From Dugong dugon (Eukaryota; Chordata; Mammalia; Sirenia; Dugongidae), in assembly GCA_030035585.1 (NCBI GenBank), contig CM057474.1, positions 3,466,501 to 3,530,500 of the forward strand: a DNA stretch of 64,000 nt. The letters are read 5' to 3'. Positions 1 to 13,221 of this stretch are shown here, in pieces. The position numbers and the translations under genes are program-made. Under the pieces are notes generated by a model. It was not told the origin of the DNA, made no database searches, and worked only from the letters and a program-made list of their open reading frames with translations. Position 1 is the stretch's first letter; every line of letters begins with the position of its first letter.

Positions 1-1220
1 ATAGTTTGTACTAGGGAATGGGGAGAGGAAGAGGCTGAAACACCTAGTGATCGTGGCAAAGGAAGTTTAGGGATTGGCCACACAAATGTCAACCAGCTTT
101 ACCTCTTCAAGTGAAGAAGTGTGAGCAAAGAGCTACCTCCCCATTCACAAGTGGTGAAGACTCATCAGTGGGGTGTTCACTCTGAGGGCATAGAAAATAT
201 GCATAGAAGTTAGGAACGTAGTCTACATGACATGCCAAGAATCAACATGTTGCTAACATGTCGAGGAAAGCTGCTCACCCCTTCCTGTGGCAGGCTACAC
301 AAGGTTCAACAGGAAAGTATGCACACTCAGATAAAGTTCCACCAACGCTGAGCCCCATGTAGAGGAGGACAGAGATATTCCAAAAGGAATAACCAAATTG
401 CCCTGTATCCAGGCTCACACTTCCTGCCCTGGGGGAAGTAGTTCTTTACGTGAGGGCAGACTTACTGTGCTGGGGAGCCTACCTCGACACGGACACCCAC
501 GTATCTGAGCTTGAAACTATGTCTCACCAATGTACAGTGAGGGGAAATTTGGCAGTAAATTTTCTATCCTGGATCACAAAGATTTCCTAGGTGCAGAATG
601 GGACAGGGTAATTTATTGATATATTAATTTATAAAATTAATAACTTAATTTTTTATATTAGAAATTTTATGCTCATCTTATTAAATTTATGTTATGACCT
701 GACAATAATTTGTGATTAAACCTAACAAGCCTAGCGCAGACCCAGCACACAGAAAGCATTCCATGGATATCGTTAATTGATTTTCTAGAATCTTCCCAAA
801 GTTGCTTTTTAGAGAATTAATTGTTATAAGTTTGGTATCGATCTCATATTTTCTGAAACTGAATTATCTCTAGGGTTCACAATCCAGCAAGAGTCTAGTT
901 TGACTCCTCAGGGATATGATTAACTATCAGGCTCTATTAGAAGCTTGCACCAAATCAGGCTATTACATCCAAATGGAGGCATGATGTGGCATTTCCATAT
1001 CCCATGCAACTCCTCCCTTGACATCATGTCAATACAAATCTTCCTCCATTCTTTCCTTAACTCAGTTAAGTCCTGGGTTGACATTAGCGTAATTGACCTG
1101 GAAATTATAGATAATTGTAGCAAGAAGTGGTTTTAACAGGTTGGACAGCATTGTTTGGTCTATTTCTATAATGCCCTTTTTATTACTATTACTTCACCTT
1201 ATTCTATTTATTGCCTATTG
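1..1220. other. Unclassified non-coding sequence
   Basis: No gene or recognisable repeat was found here. Open frames on both strands are short and overlap on opposite strands without family resemblance. A very AT-rich patch lies at about 612-700. Confidence 0.5.
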
Positions 1221-1224
1221 TGGA

Positions 1225-1465
1225 AGCACTGAGCCATGTGAGATTGCTAAGCACCCTTTGCCCCAAAAGACAAGCCCCCTTAAAATGTAATTTTTCCTTA
1301 CAATAGCCTTCAAAGTCACTTACTTAATGATTTTTATGTTCCAAGGGGGAAATGGAAGACTCTGGGTAAGTGCCCTTTCCAAGACAAATTGGGAGCACAG
1401 CTGGGGTCAGAACTCCTGCACTTCTGGCTTCTAGTTCATTCAGCTGGAAAACAGCGCACTCTTCT
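1225..1465 (-). mobile_element. MIR SINE, antisense, diverged
   Basis: The plus strand reads as the reverse complement of MIR: an incomplete 'fraction of Ca-and-cca' region, then a purine-rich stretch followed by 'gcacagctggggtcagaactcctgc', the usual antisense pattern of MIR around its B-box region. MIR is an ancient tRNA-derived SINE mobilised by L2. The copy is heavily mutated, and its left boundary is approximate. Confidence 0.6.
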
Positions 1466-1469
1466 GGCT

Positions 1470-2695
1470 CTGAATGCTGCCAGGACACTTCAGAAAGTGT
1501 AATGTAGTGTTCTGGTTGTGAGCCTGTATTATAAATGGGCATACTTAACATTTCTGGATGAGCCATCATTGAGCTTTGGTCTTTCAACTTAGCCACACTC
1601 TGTGGCTTACATCAGGAAAGAGGCCAGGGCACTACATGGGGTTACCAATTAAGAGTCTTTGTCTGGAAGCTTTTAATCAGTATTGATGAGGAAAACTCAA
1701 AAAATACACTTCTTGCCATATGTGGAGCAGAATAACCTGGTTAATGAATATGGAACCTGTCCTACTGGTTTATAAGCACTTTTGGTCATAGTCTCAATAA
1801 ATATTAGCAACTATCCAAGGTCAAGTTTTGTCAACACTTGGATGGAAGTCATCCAGAGAAAACTCCAGGTGTGGCAAGAGCTATGCTGATGATTCAGTAG
1901 TTGGCACTCTTCCTTCTGAGTCAATAATTAACCCCAGTATGCTATTATCAGCGCTTTAGCAGTCCAAAGACTTCCATAATTTGCATGGTTTAAAAATAAG
2001 ATTCAGTCTAAACTATTGGACATACAGGTAGTCAGTGAATCTGGTTGTGATCACAATTCCAAATTATTTGGCTACATAAATTCTGTCAAAATCTTTAGGA
2101 TTTTCTGTAGAGGACTTTTTTTTTTTAAACCTTAAATTCTCCATAAAATTATGATTTCCTCAGAAAAATTAGTGTGGACATCACAGCTGTGAAGGAGTAT
2201 ATTAGCAGTGTTGTGGGAATAGTTTTTCATGCTGGAGAATTGCTTGAGTTTCCCCAAAAAGAAGACCACGTGGGAGTTGTTTGCAATGGGGCAATGAGGC
2301 TCAAATACCTCAGTCTCTGAGGGGTTACAGAGACCATTCTCTTTAGGGAAAGGTATATTCCTGAAGAAATAGCGGCTACCAATACGTGTGCATTCTTACT
2401 CTGACCTTTTCAGCTTTTACTGAGTATGTTGATGCTTAAATTTCTTAATTATACTTTCCTTTTATTCAATTTTATTCAACGATAAATTCTCACCACTATG
2501 CCTGGTGAATTCAGCAGCGGTATTGAGTGACAACAGTAACTCTAGCCTGGATTTCTTCCTCATTCATCATCCAAACAATACAGTCTGGGTTAACATGCTC
2601 ATGGTGGTAAGATTTTCAGTCAGCTGAAGAAAATCATTTTCAATAAAGATTTTTGAGAAAAAGAGACCACTGGATTAATCTAAAGAAGATTTGAG
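1470..2695. other. Unclassified non-coding sequence
   Basis: No gene or recognisable repeat was seen. The stretch is AT-rich, with short A and T runs such as the one at about 2117-2126. Confidence 0.45.
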
Positions 2696-2699
2696 GGGT

Positions 2700-3175
2700 G
2701 TAACCGAGGCAGCCGCCACCTGTCAGTTTGCTGTACTGTGGTCACTTGAGTGTTGCTATGATGCTGGCAGCTATGCTACCAGTATTTCAAATACCAGCAA
2801 GATCACCCATGGTGGACAGATTTCAGTGGAGCTTCCAGACTAAGACAGACTAGAAGAAAAGCCTGGCGATATACTTCTGAAAATTAGCCAATGAAAACCT
2901 TATGGATTACAGAATACTGTCTGAGAAACTTGCCTTCTCTGGATGTGTCATCAGGAGGGAGAGATCATTGGAGAAGACCATCATGTTTGGTAAAGTGGAA
3001 GACCGGTGAAGGCAAGGGCCACCCTCTGTGGGATGGAATAACAGAATGGCCACAACAGTGGTCTCAAATATTCCAGTGATCGTGAAGATGGCACAGGACT
3101 GGGCAATGTTTCATTCTTTTATACATGAGGTCATCATGAGTCAGAGCCAACTCAACAGAAACTAAAAACTGGTGC
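2700..3175 (+). mobile_element. Non-autonomous Afrotherian SINE with an RTE-type 3' tail
   Basis: The middle of the element (about 2825-2900) resembles the 'aagcctggcgatatacttctg' segment found in the long AfroSINE-type copies of this window. The last 220 bases (about 2950-3175) resemble the 3' end of the RTE LINE seen antisense at 14.0, 14.6 and 45.2 kb: a 'cat-tttggtaaagtgga' segment, 'gatggcacaggactgggca', and a final 'catgagtcagagccaactc'. Sharing the 3' tail of an autonomous LINE is how SINEs commonly recruit its reverse transcriptase, so RTE is the likely mobiliser. The copy is old and mutated, and the 5' limit is uncertain. Confidence 0.65.
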
Positions 3176-3179
3176 AGAC

Positions 3180-4165
3180 AGATTGGCTCTACTAAGTGAT
3201 ATCTTTAGATGGAAGGTCACTATGATTTGACAGATCTGGGACACTGCTAAATTAAGAGACACCTGGAAGCCAAAATGGTAAATATATAAATACTGAAACT
3301 ATTATAAGCTCAATATTTATTGATATGATTAATGTCAGAGTTGGAAAGGGCCCTAAAGATTACCAAGCTCACACTTGAAAGACTAGGTAAGAAAATCTGA
3401 GCTTAGGTAATTGCCCTCTCCTCATAGACATTCCCTAGGAAACCATGAAGAGGAAGTGAGGACTGGGTGTATCTCTGACTACTCCAAGCAAAATGGGGCA
3501 GTGAGTATTTGCTCTCAGGTCATAGCTAGCCTCTTCGTAGTTAGGCTGTTCAGATGTTAAGCCTTGTTGTTAAGATTCTTCCACTGTGATGTATTTCTCA
3601 GACCATGTTTGTCTGAGTATTTCATAACCTACCCTCCTTGAAATGTGCCTGTTCAACTCCCCTATCCCTGGGTAGTACTGGGTAGTAGACTAATTCAACT
3701 AATAAACTCCCTTTGAGAAAATGTTTTAGTGGTTAGTAGTAACCTAATGTATTATCTCCTTTAACATTACATTTTAACAATTGCTATCAATGCTTCAACC
3801 CACAGATCTTTTAATTATTAAAAAAAAATACACACCAAAAAAATTTTACCTGACTCATCTCCCGTTTCCCTCAGTACTGGGAGCAGACAAGAAAAGGTCT
3901 TGGCAGAGAGCTATCATTTACATTAAAAATAAATCTGGGCTACTGGTTTTCTATTTTAACCCGGAAGTAATTTTTTTTTTGCAATTCTCTAAATAATATT
4001 AATCATTTTCCTTATGTCATACATAGCACTCCCTTGCTTTTCCAATTTTTTTTTAAGAATCTGTGGTTTTGTTTGAGTTCTTATTTATAATGCTCTTTGT
4101 TTGTGTTGGCTGCCCATTTTGTCTTGATTTGATTTACCATAATTCTTATAAGCACCTATTTTTGT
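3180..4165. other. Mostly unclassified sequence, possible ancient repeat at 3325-3440
   Basis: The segment at 3325-3440 starts 'gtcagagttggaaagggccc', a phrase typical of several ancient mammalian repeats, but I cannot assign a family. The rest is AT-rich with homopolymer runs. Confidence 0.3.
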
Positions 4166-4450
4166 CTAAGTGATCAAGGCTACAGTGCGTCTGTTTTCCA
4201 AATCTTTAATTTCTGCCTTTACCTTTATTAATCCTCTTTTCTACTTTACTTGAACTTTTTTTTTTTTAAATTGATTTGTTTTGTTGTATATTGCTTTGTT
4301 TGATCGTGAGTCCTTTTACTCCTTAATTGAAATTGTTAGTTCATATATTTCCTTTTTTTAAAAGAGTAATAGCATCTAATGTTATAATTTCATCTCTGAA
4401 TCCAGCTGCATCCTATATATTTAAGTGTGGATTTGATTTGTTGGTCCATT
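4165..4450 (-). mobile_element. Ancient L1 ORF2 fragment, antisense
   Basis: On the plus strand the order of phrases follows antisense L1 ORF2: 'tgcctttacctttattaatc', then 'gcatctaatgttataatttc', then 'agctgcatcctatatattt'. The last corresponds to the well-known antisense 'gctgcatcccataaatttt' phrase of L1. The copy is very diverged and uninterpretable as protein. Confidence 0.5.
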
Positions 4451-4981
4451 GTCCAGGACTGTACATTCCCCTTTTCAGAGAGCGTGTCCCATAGCCTCTC
4501 CTGAACAGGAAATGGGACCCTACCTTCCTAGTACTACCTGACTGGACAGGGAGGAGCATCTGATTCAATCAGATTTTCTGGACCAATCAAATTTTCTCTT
4601 CTGGAAGATCATTGTTGAAACACAGTGGCTCCAGTCTTTAGTTCTGAACTCTGACTGAGATATAAGAGAAAGTCAGAATTGGAGTCGCCATGTTTATCCC
4701 ATGAGAAAATGGAACAAAAAAAGCTAGGCTGCAGATAAGCCTGTGCACCAAGAAAGAGAAAACCAAGAGACTACGCAGAGTGAGATAGAAAGATTGAAAA
4801 GGCAACTACCTTGATTCTTGCAAGATCTCCTGTTACTCCAGCATCTGGCCTCTCTCCCAGCTTCTAATCGGCATTTTACTTAAGCTAGTCAGGGTTAGTC
4901 TCCTTGCAACCAAATGATTCCCAACACTGCACTTCTTTCATTTTATTTTCAAATTCTCTCTTCGTATTTTTGACATTATTT
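4450..4981. other. Probable old interspersed repeat, unassigned
   Basis: The right half (about 4660-4925) ends in 'acttaagctagtcagggtta' followed by 'ccttgcaaccaaatgattcc'. This ending recurs in ancient mammalian LTR or DNA elements, but I cannot name the family. The end of this stretch holds the target site of the L1 that follows. Confidence 0.3.
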
Positions 4982-4998
4982 AAAACTTAGATCTTGAG
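4982..4998. repeat. Target-site duplication, 5' side of the 8-kb L1
   Basis: The bases aaaacttagatcttgag recur, with one change and one extra base, at 13122-13139 just after the L1 A-rich tail. The site begins with 'ttaaaa' on the plus strand, the usual L1 endonuclease target. Confidence 0.8.
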
Positions 4999-6418
4999 AG
5001 GTGGGGCAAAGATGGCACAGTAGTCAGACGGCTTCCTATGTCCCTCTTACAACAAAGACCTTAAAAAACAAGTGATTTGATTGTATATGAATATCTAGGA
5101 GCCCTGAACAAGGCAAAGTTAAGGAATCAGACTGAGTGGCAGGGGGAGAGAGATATGGTTCGGAAGCAGCAAGGAGTTGCCTGACCTGACTCGGCAGAAG
5201 CCCTTCAGACTGGATCAGTTCAGGATGCACAAGGAGGCAGGCATACAGCTCTGCTCGCTTGCTCAGGAGGCAGTTTCTACATCAAGAGAGATCTGGCAGC
5301 AGAGACTCTGCTTGGACACTCCAAACCAGTGAAAAGCAGCACCCTGGGTGGCTAAAAATAAATACATGTGTGTGGCCTTTCACAGGGATTAAAAAAAAAA
5401 AAAAAATTTGGGAAATACCTCTCTCCCATTTACCTCCTTCCTCCCCACTCTGCACCAGGTCTGGCTGGCTTCGGCGATCTCTGAGTCCCCTGGGACAGAG
5501 GTAGATCACATAAGGCACCCTGACCCATTCTCCTGGCCTTGGAGAGGGAACAATTTAACAAACAGGGAAAAAATAAGCTACCAGCTCCCCTAAGCCAGGA
5601 ACTCAGGGTTGACACAGCTCCTTTGCCTAGGCATGGGCATTAGGGATCAACAGACTTTGAGTGCCGTACACCCCTGTATAGACTTGTGTGGACCCATCTC
5701 AACAGCATAAACCTTCACTACCACAGTACAACAGGGTAAACACCTGAAGTCTAACTTCAACTGTTTCAGCTGTGAAGTGGCAGATTTGTGATACTTGACA
5801 CTGCTCTGCCCTTTAAGCAGGCGCCTTACCTGTCTGTGTCAGGGGCTTGAGGACTGGTGGCTCCACCCACACCACCTAGCTACCTGCTACAGGGGTCCAA
5901 GAATAAGTAGTGCCCCCCAGTCCTTACAGCAAAAGAGTAGGGTGCTCATAGTCCAGCTGCAACACTTACCTACCTACTCCGTCTAGGGAACGGGGATATG
6001 CTTTCCTTTCAGACACTGATGAGCAGCCATCAGCCCCCTGCCTTGCTCAGCACGTGGCCCCCTACTACAGCCACATACCTGTTTCTACACCAATCACCCA
6101 TGCCTCTCTAAGACTGTAGGTGAGAGCCTGCACCACACACTTGGTGACCGACTGCCTAGACACCTGAGGTGAATCCATATAGGAAAATTTAACAGACTCC
6201 TGGGCACACATACTTAGCTATAGACCTAACTACTCGGTGACAGGAGGTTAGAGCTTCAAAGGTGCCAATAATCAAACTAGAGCATATAAGCAGCCTATTT
6301 GGGCATATCAAAACAAGAAGCTAGGACTCACTAAACAAATATAAAATAAAATTATAATAACTTATTGATGGCTCAGAGACAACAGTCAATCTCAAATCAC
6401 ATAAACAGGCAGTCCATG
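4999..6418 (+). other. L1 5' UTR
   Basis: The element opens with 'aggtggggcaaagatggcac', which resembles the G-rich 'gggaagatgg' start of mammalian L1 5' UTRs. It runs to a potential start codon for ORF1 near 6419. In L1 this region normally carries the internal RNA polymerase II promoter; whether any activity remains cannot be seen. An A-run sits at 5391-5406. Confidence 0.65.
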
Positions 6419-7348
6419 ATGGCTTCAGCAAGCTCCCAAAATAATCAATAAATTTTCTGGAGGAAGAGAATTTCTTGGAATTACCAGAGGCAGAATACAA
6501 AAGATTAATATACAGAACTCTTCAAGAAATTAGAAAGGAAATTCTTCAAAACGCAGATTATCCAAAGAACATACAGACAAAGCAGTAGCAGAACTTAAAA
6601 AAGTTATTCAAGGGCATAATGACAAAATTAACAGGCTGCAAGAATCCACAGAGAGACAGCAGTCAGAAATCCAGAAGATTAACAATAAAATTTCAGAATT
6701 AGATGGCTCAATAGAAAGTCATAGGAGAAGAATCGAGGCAGTAGAAGTCAGAATTAGTGACACTGAAGATAAAGCACTTGACACCAACTTATCTGAGGAA
6801 AAATCAGATAAAAGTATTAAAAAGAATGAAGAAACTCTAAGAGTTATATGGGACTCTATCAAGAGAAATAACCTATGAGTGATTGGGATACCAGAACAGG
6901 GGAGGATAACAGAAGATACAGAGAGAACTGTTGAAGATTTGTTGACAGAACACTTCGCTGATATCATGAAAGATGAGAAGATATCTATCGAAGATGCTCA
7001 TCAAACTCCACATAAGGTAGATCCCAAAAGAAAGTCACCAAGACATATTATAAACAAACTTCCCAAAACCAAAGATAAAGGAGAATTTTTAGAGTGGCTA
7101 GGGATAAAAGAAAAGAACTCTACAAAGGAGAGTCAATTAGAATAAGCTCAGACTACTCAGCAGAAACCATGCAGGCAAAAAGGCAATGGGATGACATATA
7201 TATAGCCTTGAAGGAAAAATCTGCCAGCCAAGAATTGTATATCCAACAAAACTGTCTCTCAACTATGATGGCAAAATTAGGGCATTTCCAGATAAACAGA
7301 AATTTAGGGAATTTGCAAAAACCAAACCAAAATTACAAGAAACACTAA
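6419..7348 (+). pseudogene. L1 ORF1 (RNA-binding protein) pseudogene
   Basis: ORF1p is the L1 nucleic-acid chaperone: a coiled coil for trimerisation, an RRM domain and a C-terminal RNA-binding domain. In this copy a lysine- and glutamate-rich heptad region spans about 6577-6875. An in-frame TGA at 6876-6878 follows. The RRM start 'VIGIPEQGR' lies at 6879 onward, and the C-terminal domain 'YKGESIRISSDYSAETMQAK' at about 7115-7175. A frameshift near 7095-7105 separates RRM from C-terminal domain, and the coiled-coil part is broken by further stops upstream. The chosen start (ATG at 6419) is only the most plausible; the true ancestral start is uncertain. It cannot make ORF1p. Confidence 0.75.
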
Positions 7349-9346
7349 AGGGAGTCCTCCAGTTAGAAAATCAACAACATCAGATAACAACGTAAGACTA
7401 GAACACAGAACGGAGCAACCAGATATCGACTCAGATAGGGAAGTCACAAAAATACATCAAAGTTAAAACACTGAAAATAGGGAAACAGAGATATCAATAT
7501 ATAAAAAAATGACAACATTAAAACAAAAAGGAGCAACTTAAAAAATGTAGACATAGATTTTTCATATGGAGGGGAGGTCAAGGTGATATAAAGAAATAAA
7601 AGACTGGTATAACTTAGAAAAATAGGGGTAAATATTAAGGTAATCACAAAGGAAACTAACAATCCTACAAATCAAAATAAAAAGCTAGAAAAATATAAAG
7701 ACTCAGCAAACACAAAATCAACAACAATGAAAAAGATGAAAAGAAAATACACACAGAAAAATGACTCAGCACAGAAAATTAAGTGGAACAAAGAAACTGT
7801 GAACAACACAAAAAAAAAATACATCAAAAATGACAGCACTAAGCGCATACCTATCAATAATTATGCTGAATGTAAATGAACTAAATGCACCAATAAAGAG
7901 ACAGAGAGTGGTAGATAGGATAAAAAAAAAAAAAAGAGAGAGAGAACACGATTTGTCTATATGCTGCCTGCAAAAGACACACCTTAGACGTACAGACACA
8001 AACAAACTAAAACTCAAAGGATGGTGAAAAAATATGTCAAGCAAGTGTCTCTCAAAAAAGAGCAGGAGTGGCAATATTAATCTCTGACAAAATAGACTTT
8101 AAAGTAAACTCTACCGCAAAGGATAAGGAAGGACACTATAAAATGATTAAAGGGTCAATAAACCTGGAGGACATAACTATAATAAATATTTATGTACCCA
8201 ATGACAGGGCTCCAAAATTACATGAAACAAACTCCAACAGCACTGAAAAGAGAGATAGACAGCTCCACAATAGTAGTGGGAGACTTCAACACACCACTTT
8301 CGGTGAAGGACAGAACATCCAGAAAGAAGCTCAACAAAGACATAGAAGAGCTAAATGCTACAATCAACCAACTTGATCTCACAGACATATACCGAACACT
8401 CCACACAACAGTAGCCAAGTATACTTTCTTTTCAAACGCACATGGAGCATTCTCCAGAATAGACCACATATTAGGCCATAAAGCAAGCCTTAACAAAATT
8501 CAAAACATCAAAATATTACAAAGCATCTTTTCTGAACATAAAGCCATAAAAGTAGAAATCAACAACAGAAAAAGCAAGGAAAAGAAATCAAACACATGGA
8601 AACTGAACAACACCTTGCTCAAAAACTACTGGGTTATAGAAGAAACTAAGGATGGAATAAAGAAATTCATAGAATCAAACGAGAATGAAAACACATCCTA
8701 CCAGAACCTTTGGGGCACAGCAAAAGCAGTGGTCAGAGGTCAGTTTACAGCAATAAATGCACACATCCAAAAAGAAGAAAGGGCCAGAATCAATACATTA
8801 ACCCTACAACTGGAACAAGTAGAAAGAGAGCAGCAAAAGAAGCCCTCAGACACCAGAAGAAAGGAAATAATAAGAATTAGAGCAGAATTAAATGAAATAG
8901 AGAATAGAAAAACAATTGAAAGAGTTAACAAGTCCAAAAGCTGGTTCTTTGAAAAGATTAACAAAATTGATAAACCATTGGCCAAACTGACAAAAGAAAA
9001 ACAAGAGAGGAAGCAGATAACCTGTATAAGAAATGAGATAGGTGATATCACAACAGACCCAACTGAAATTAAAAGAATCATAACAGAATACTATGAAAAA
9101 TTGTACTCTAACAAATTTGAAAACCTAGAGGAAATGGACAAATTTCTAGAAACTCACTACCTACCTAAACTAGCACAAACAGAGGTAGAACAACTAAATA
9201 AACCCATAACAAAAGAAGAGATTAAAAATGTAATTTAAAAACTCCCAACAAAAAAAGCCCGGGCCCAGATGGCTTCACTGGAGAATTCTACCAAACTTTC
9301 AGAGAAGAGTTAACACCCCTTCTACTAAAGGTATTTCAGAATATAG

Positions 9347-9553
<207 letters not shown>

Positions 9554-10209
9554 TAATCCATCACATAAATAAAACAAAAGACAAGAACCACATGATCTTA
9601 TCAATTGATGCAGAAAAGGCATTCCACAAAGTCCAACACCAATTCATGATAAAAACTCTCAACAAAATAGGAATAAAAGGGTAATTCCTCAATATAATTA
9701 AGGGAATTTATACAAAGCCAACAGCCAACATCATCCAAAATGGAGAAACTTTGAAAGCATTCCCCCTGAGAACAGGAACCAGACAAAGATGCCCTCTGTT
9801 ACCACTCTTATTCAACATTGTGCTGGAGGTCCTAGCCAGAGCAATGAGGCTAGAAAAAGAAATAAAGGGCATCCAGATTGGTAGTGAAGAGGTCTAAGTA
9901 TCTCTATTTGCAGCTGATATGATCTTATAAACAGAAAACCCCAAAGAATCCACAAGAAAACTACTGGAACTAACAGAAGATTTCAGTAAAGTTTCAGGAT
10001 ACAAGATAAACATACAAAAATCAGTTGGATTCCTTTACACCAACAAAGAGAACCTCGAAGAGGAAATTACCAAATCAATACCATTTACAATAGCCCCCCA
10101 GAAGATAAAATACTTAGGAATAAATCTAACCAGAGACGTAAAAGACCTATACAATGAAAACTACAAGACACTACTGCAAGAAACCAAGAGACCTGCGTAA
10201 GTGGAAAAA

Positions 10210-10214
10210 TATAC
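10210..10214. repeat. 5-bp target-site duplication left of the nested LTR
   Basis: tatac here matches catac at 10696-10700 except for one base. A 5-bp duplication is usual for ERVL-MaLR integration. Removing the LTR rejoins L1 ORF2 as 'aaaatatac' plus 'cttgctcatgg'. Confidence 0.75.
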
Positions 10215-10695
10215 TGTCTTAGTCATCTAGTACTGCTATAACAGAAATACCACAAGTGGATGGTTTTAATGAAGAGAAGTTTGATTTCCTCACAGTCAAA
10301 GTAGGCTAAAAGTCCAAATTCAGGGTGTCAGCTCCAGGGGAAGCCTTTTTCTCTCTGTCGGCCTTCTCATCAATGTTCCCCCGGACTAGGAGCTTCTCGG
10401 CGCAGGGACCCTAGTCCAAAGGACGTGCTCTGCTCCTGGCACTGCTTTCTTGATGGTATGAGGTCCCCCTGTCTCTCTGCTCACTTCTGTCTTTTACATC
10501 TCAAGAGATTGCCTCAGGACACAATCCAGTCTTGTAGATCAGGCCCTGCCTTACTAACACAACTGCCACCCATCCTCCCTCATTAACATCACAGAGGCAG
10601 GTTTACAACATACAGGAAAATCACACAGTACCAGGAATCATGGCCTAGCCAAACTGATACACAATTTTTTGGGGGACATTATTCAAACCATGACA
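10215..10695 (-). mobile_element. Solitary MaLR-type LTR, antisense, nested in L1 ORF2
   Basis: The element begins TGTCTTAG and ends CATGACA, so it has TG...CA ends. Its reverse complement matches the LTR at 54578-55081 along its length, including the opening 'catggtttgaat', the 'cctacctctatgatgttaat' region and the closing 'gcagtactagatgactaaga'. MaLR LTRs are non-coding remnants of ERVL-related endogenous retroelements; solitary copies arise by recombination between two LTRs. No internal coding sequence is present. It is younger than the L1 it sits in. Confidence 0.88.
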
Positions 10696-12064
10696 CATAC
10701 CTTGCTCATGGATAGGTAGACTCAACACGGTGCAAATGTCAGTTCTACCCAAAGCAATCTACAGACACAATGCAATCCCGATCTAAATTCCAATGGCATT
10801 TTTTTTAATGAGATGGAGAAACAAATCACCAACTTCATGTGGAAAGGGAAGAGGCCCCGAATAAGCAAAGCATTACTTAAGAAAAAGAACCAAGTGGGAG
10901 GCCTCACACTACCTGATTTTAGGACCTATTATACCGTCACGGTAGTCAAAACAGCCTGGTACTGGTACAACAACAGAAACATAGACCAACAGAACAGAAT
11001 TGAGAATCCAGACATAAATTCATCCACCTATGAGCACCTGATATTTGACAAAGGCCCAGAGCGCATTAATTGGGGGAAAAGACAGTCTCTTTAACAAATG
11101 GTGCTGGCATAACTGGATATCCATCTGCAAAAGACTCAAACAAGACCCGTACCTCACACCATGCACAAAAACTAACTCAGAATGGATCAAAGACTTAAAC
11201 ATAAAATCAAAAACGATAGACATCATGGGAGAAAAAATAGGGACAACGCTAGGAGCCCTAATACGTGCCATAAACACAATATGAACCATAAGTAACAATG
11301 CACAAGCACCAGAAGAGAGACTAGATAAATGGGAGCTCCTAAAAATCAAACACTTACGCTCATCAAAAGACTTCACCAAAAGAGTAAAAAGACAACCTAC
11401 AGACTGGGAAAAATTTTTGGCCACAACAAATCTGATCAGCATCTAATCTCTAACATCTACGTGATACTGCAAAACCTCAACAAAAAGACAAATAACCCAA
11501 TTAAAAAATGGGCAAACGATATGAACAGGCACTTCACCAAAGAAGATATTCAGACAGCTAATAGATACATGAAGAAATGCTCACGATCACTAGCCATTAG
11601 AGAAATGCAGATCAAAACTACAATGAGATATCATCTCACCCCAACAAGGCTAGCATTAATCCAAAAAACACATAATAATAAATGCTGGAGAGGTTGTGGA
11701 GAGACTGGAACACACTTATACACTGTTGGTGGGAATGTAAAATGGTACAACCACTTTGGAAATCAATTTGGCACTTTCTTAAAAAGCTAGAAATAGAAGT
11801 ACCATACGATCCAGCTATCCCTCTTCTTGGAATATATCCTAGAGAAATAAGAGCTGTCACTTGAACAGATATATGCACACCCATGTTCATTGCAGCACTG
11901 TTCACAATAGCAAAAAGATGGAAACAACCTAGATGCCCATCAGTGAACGAATGGATAAACAAATTATGGTCTATCCACACAATGGAATACTATGCAACGA
12001 TAAAGAACAACGATGAAGCCATGAAACATAACAAGGAGGAAGCTGGAGGTCATTATGCTAAGTG

Positions 12065-13121
12065 AATTTAGTCAGTCACAGAAGGACAAATACTGTATAA
12101 GACCACTATTATAAGAACTCAAGAAAAGGTTTAAACACAGAAGAGAACACTCTTTGATGGTTATGAGGGTGGGGAGGGAGGGTGAGGGTTATTTACTAAC
12201 TAGATAGTAGATAAGAATTATCTTAGGTGAAGGGAAAGGACAGCACACACCACAGGGGAAGTCAGCACAACTGGACTAAACCAAAGCTAAGAAGTTTCCT
12301 GAGTACGATCAAACACTTTGTGAGACATAGTAGCAGGAGTAGGGGTCTGGGGACCATGCTTTCAGGGGACATCTAGGCCAATGGGCATAACAAAGGTTAT
12401 TAAGAAAATGTTCTGCATTCTACTTTGGTAAGTGGCATCCAGGGTCTTAAAAGCTTGCAAGTGGCCGTCTAAGATGCATCAATTGGTCCCCACCACCTGG
12501 AGTAAAGGAGAATAAAGAACACCAAAGACACAAGGAAAGTATTAGCCCAAGAGACAGAGAGGGCCACATAAACCAGAGACTTCATCAGCCTGAGACCAGA
12601 AGAACTAGATTGTGCCTGGCTACCACCAATGACCGCCCTGACAGGGAACACGACAGAGAGTCCCTGATGGAGCAGGAGAAAGGTGGGGTGCAGAACTCAA
12701 ATTCTAGTAAGAAGACCAGACTTAATGCTCTCACTGAGACTGGAGGAACCCCAGAAAGCACGGCCCCTGGATTCTCTATCAGCCTAGAAATAAAACAGTT
12801 TCCGAGGCCAACTCTTCAGACAGGGATTGGATTGGACTGTGGGACATAAAGTGATACTCGTGAGGAGTGTGCCTCTTAGCTCAAGTAGATACAAGAGACC
12901 AAAGGAGCAGCTTCTGTCTGGAGGTGAGATGGGAAGGCAGAGAGGGTTAGCAGCTGGTTGAATGGACATGGGGAATCTGGGACAGAAAGGAGGAGTGTAC
13001 TGTCGCAGTATGGGGAGAGCAATTAGAGTCACATAATAATGTATGTATAAATTTTTGTATGGGAGATTAACTTGAAATGTGAATTTCATTTAAACTACAA
13101 CAATAAAAAAAATTTTATAAA
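12065..13121 (+). other. L1 3' UTR with G-rich polypurine tract
   Basis: This stretch follows the ORF2 end and finishes in an A-rich tail (about 13101-13121). A run of G-tracts at 12167-12188 (GGG, GGGG, GGG, GGG, GGG) fits a four-stranded G-quadruplex motif, a known feature of mammalian L1 3' UTRs. Other copies of this 3' UTR are at 16207-16915, 22826-22989, 29236-29882, 43804-44422 and 48370-49425. Confidence 0.8.
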
Positions 13122-13139
13122 AAAAGCTTAGATCTTGAA
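13122..13139. repeat. Target-site duplication, 3' side of the 8-kb L1
   Basis: aaaagcttagatcttgaa matches 4982-4998 with one substitution and one extra base. Confidence 0.8.
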
Positions 13140-13221
13140 AAAATAATAAGTGAATTTAGTTCATATGCTAGCTTGTGGGGAAACAAGCCAGTTAGTTCAC
13201 ATACCTACAGTTTATCTGATA

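Noticed and set aside
8192..9238. Longest open frame of the window (348 codons) as a gene
   Set aside because: It is the endonuclease and linker part of a dead L1 ORF2, followed by stops, a frameshift and an LTR.
10215..10695. A possible complete endogenous retrovirus with genes
   Set aside because: Only one LTR is present, with L1 sequence on both sides; no gag, pol or env is present.
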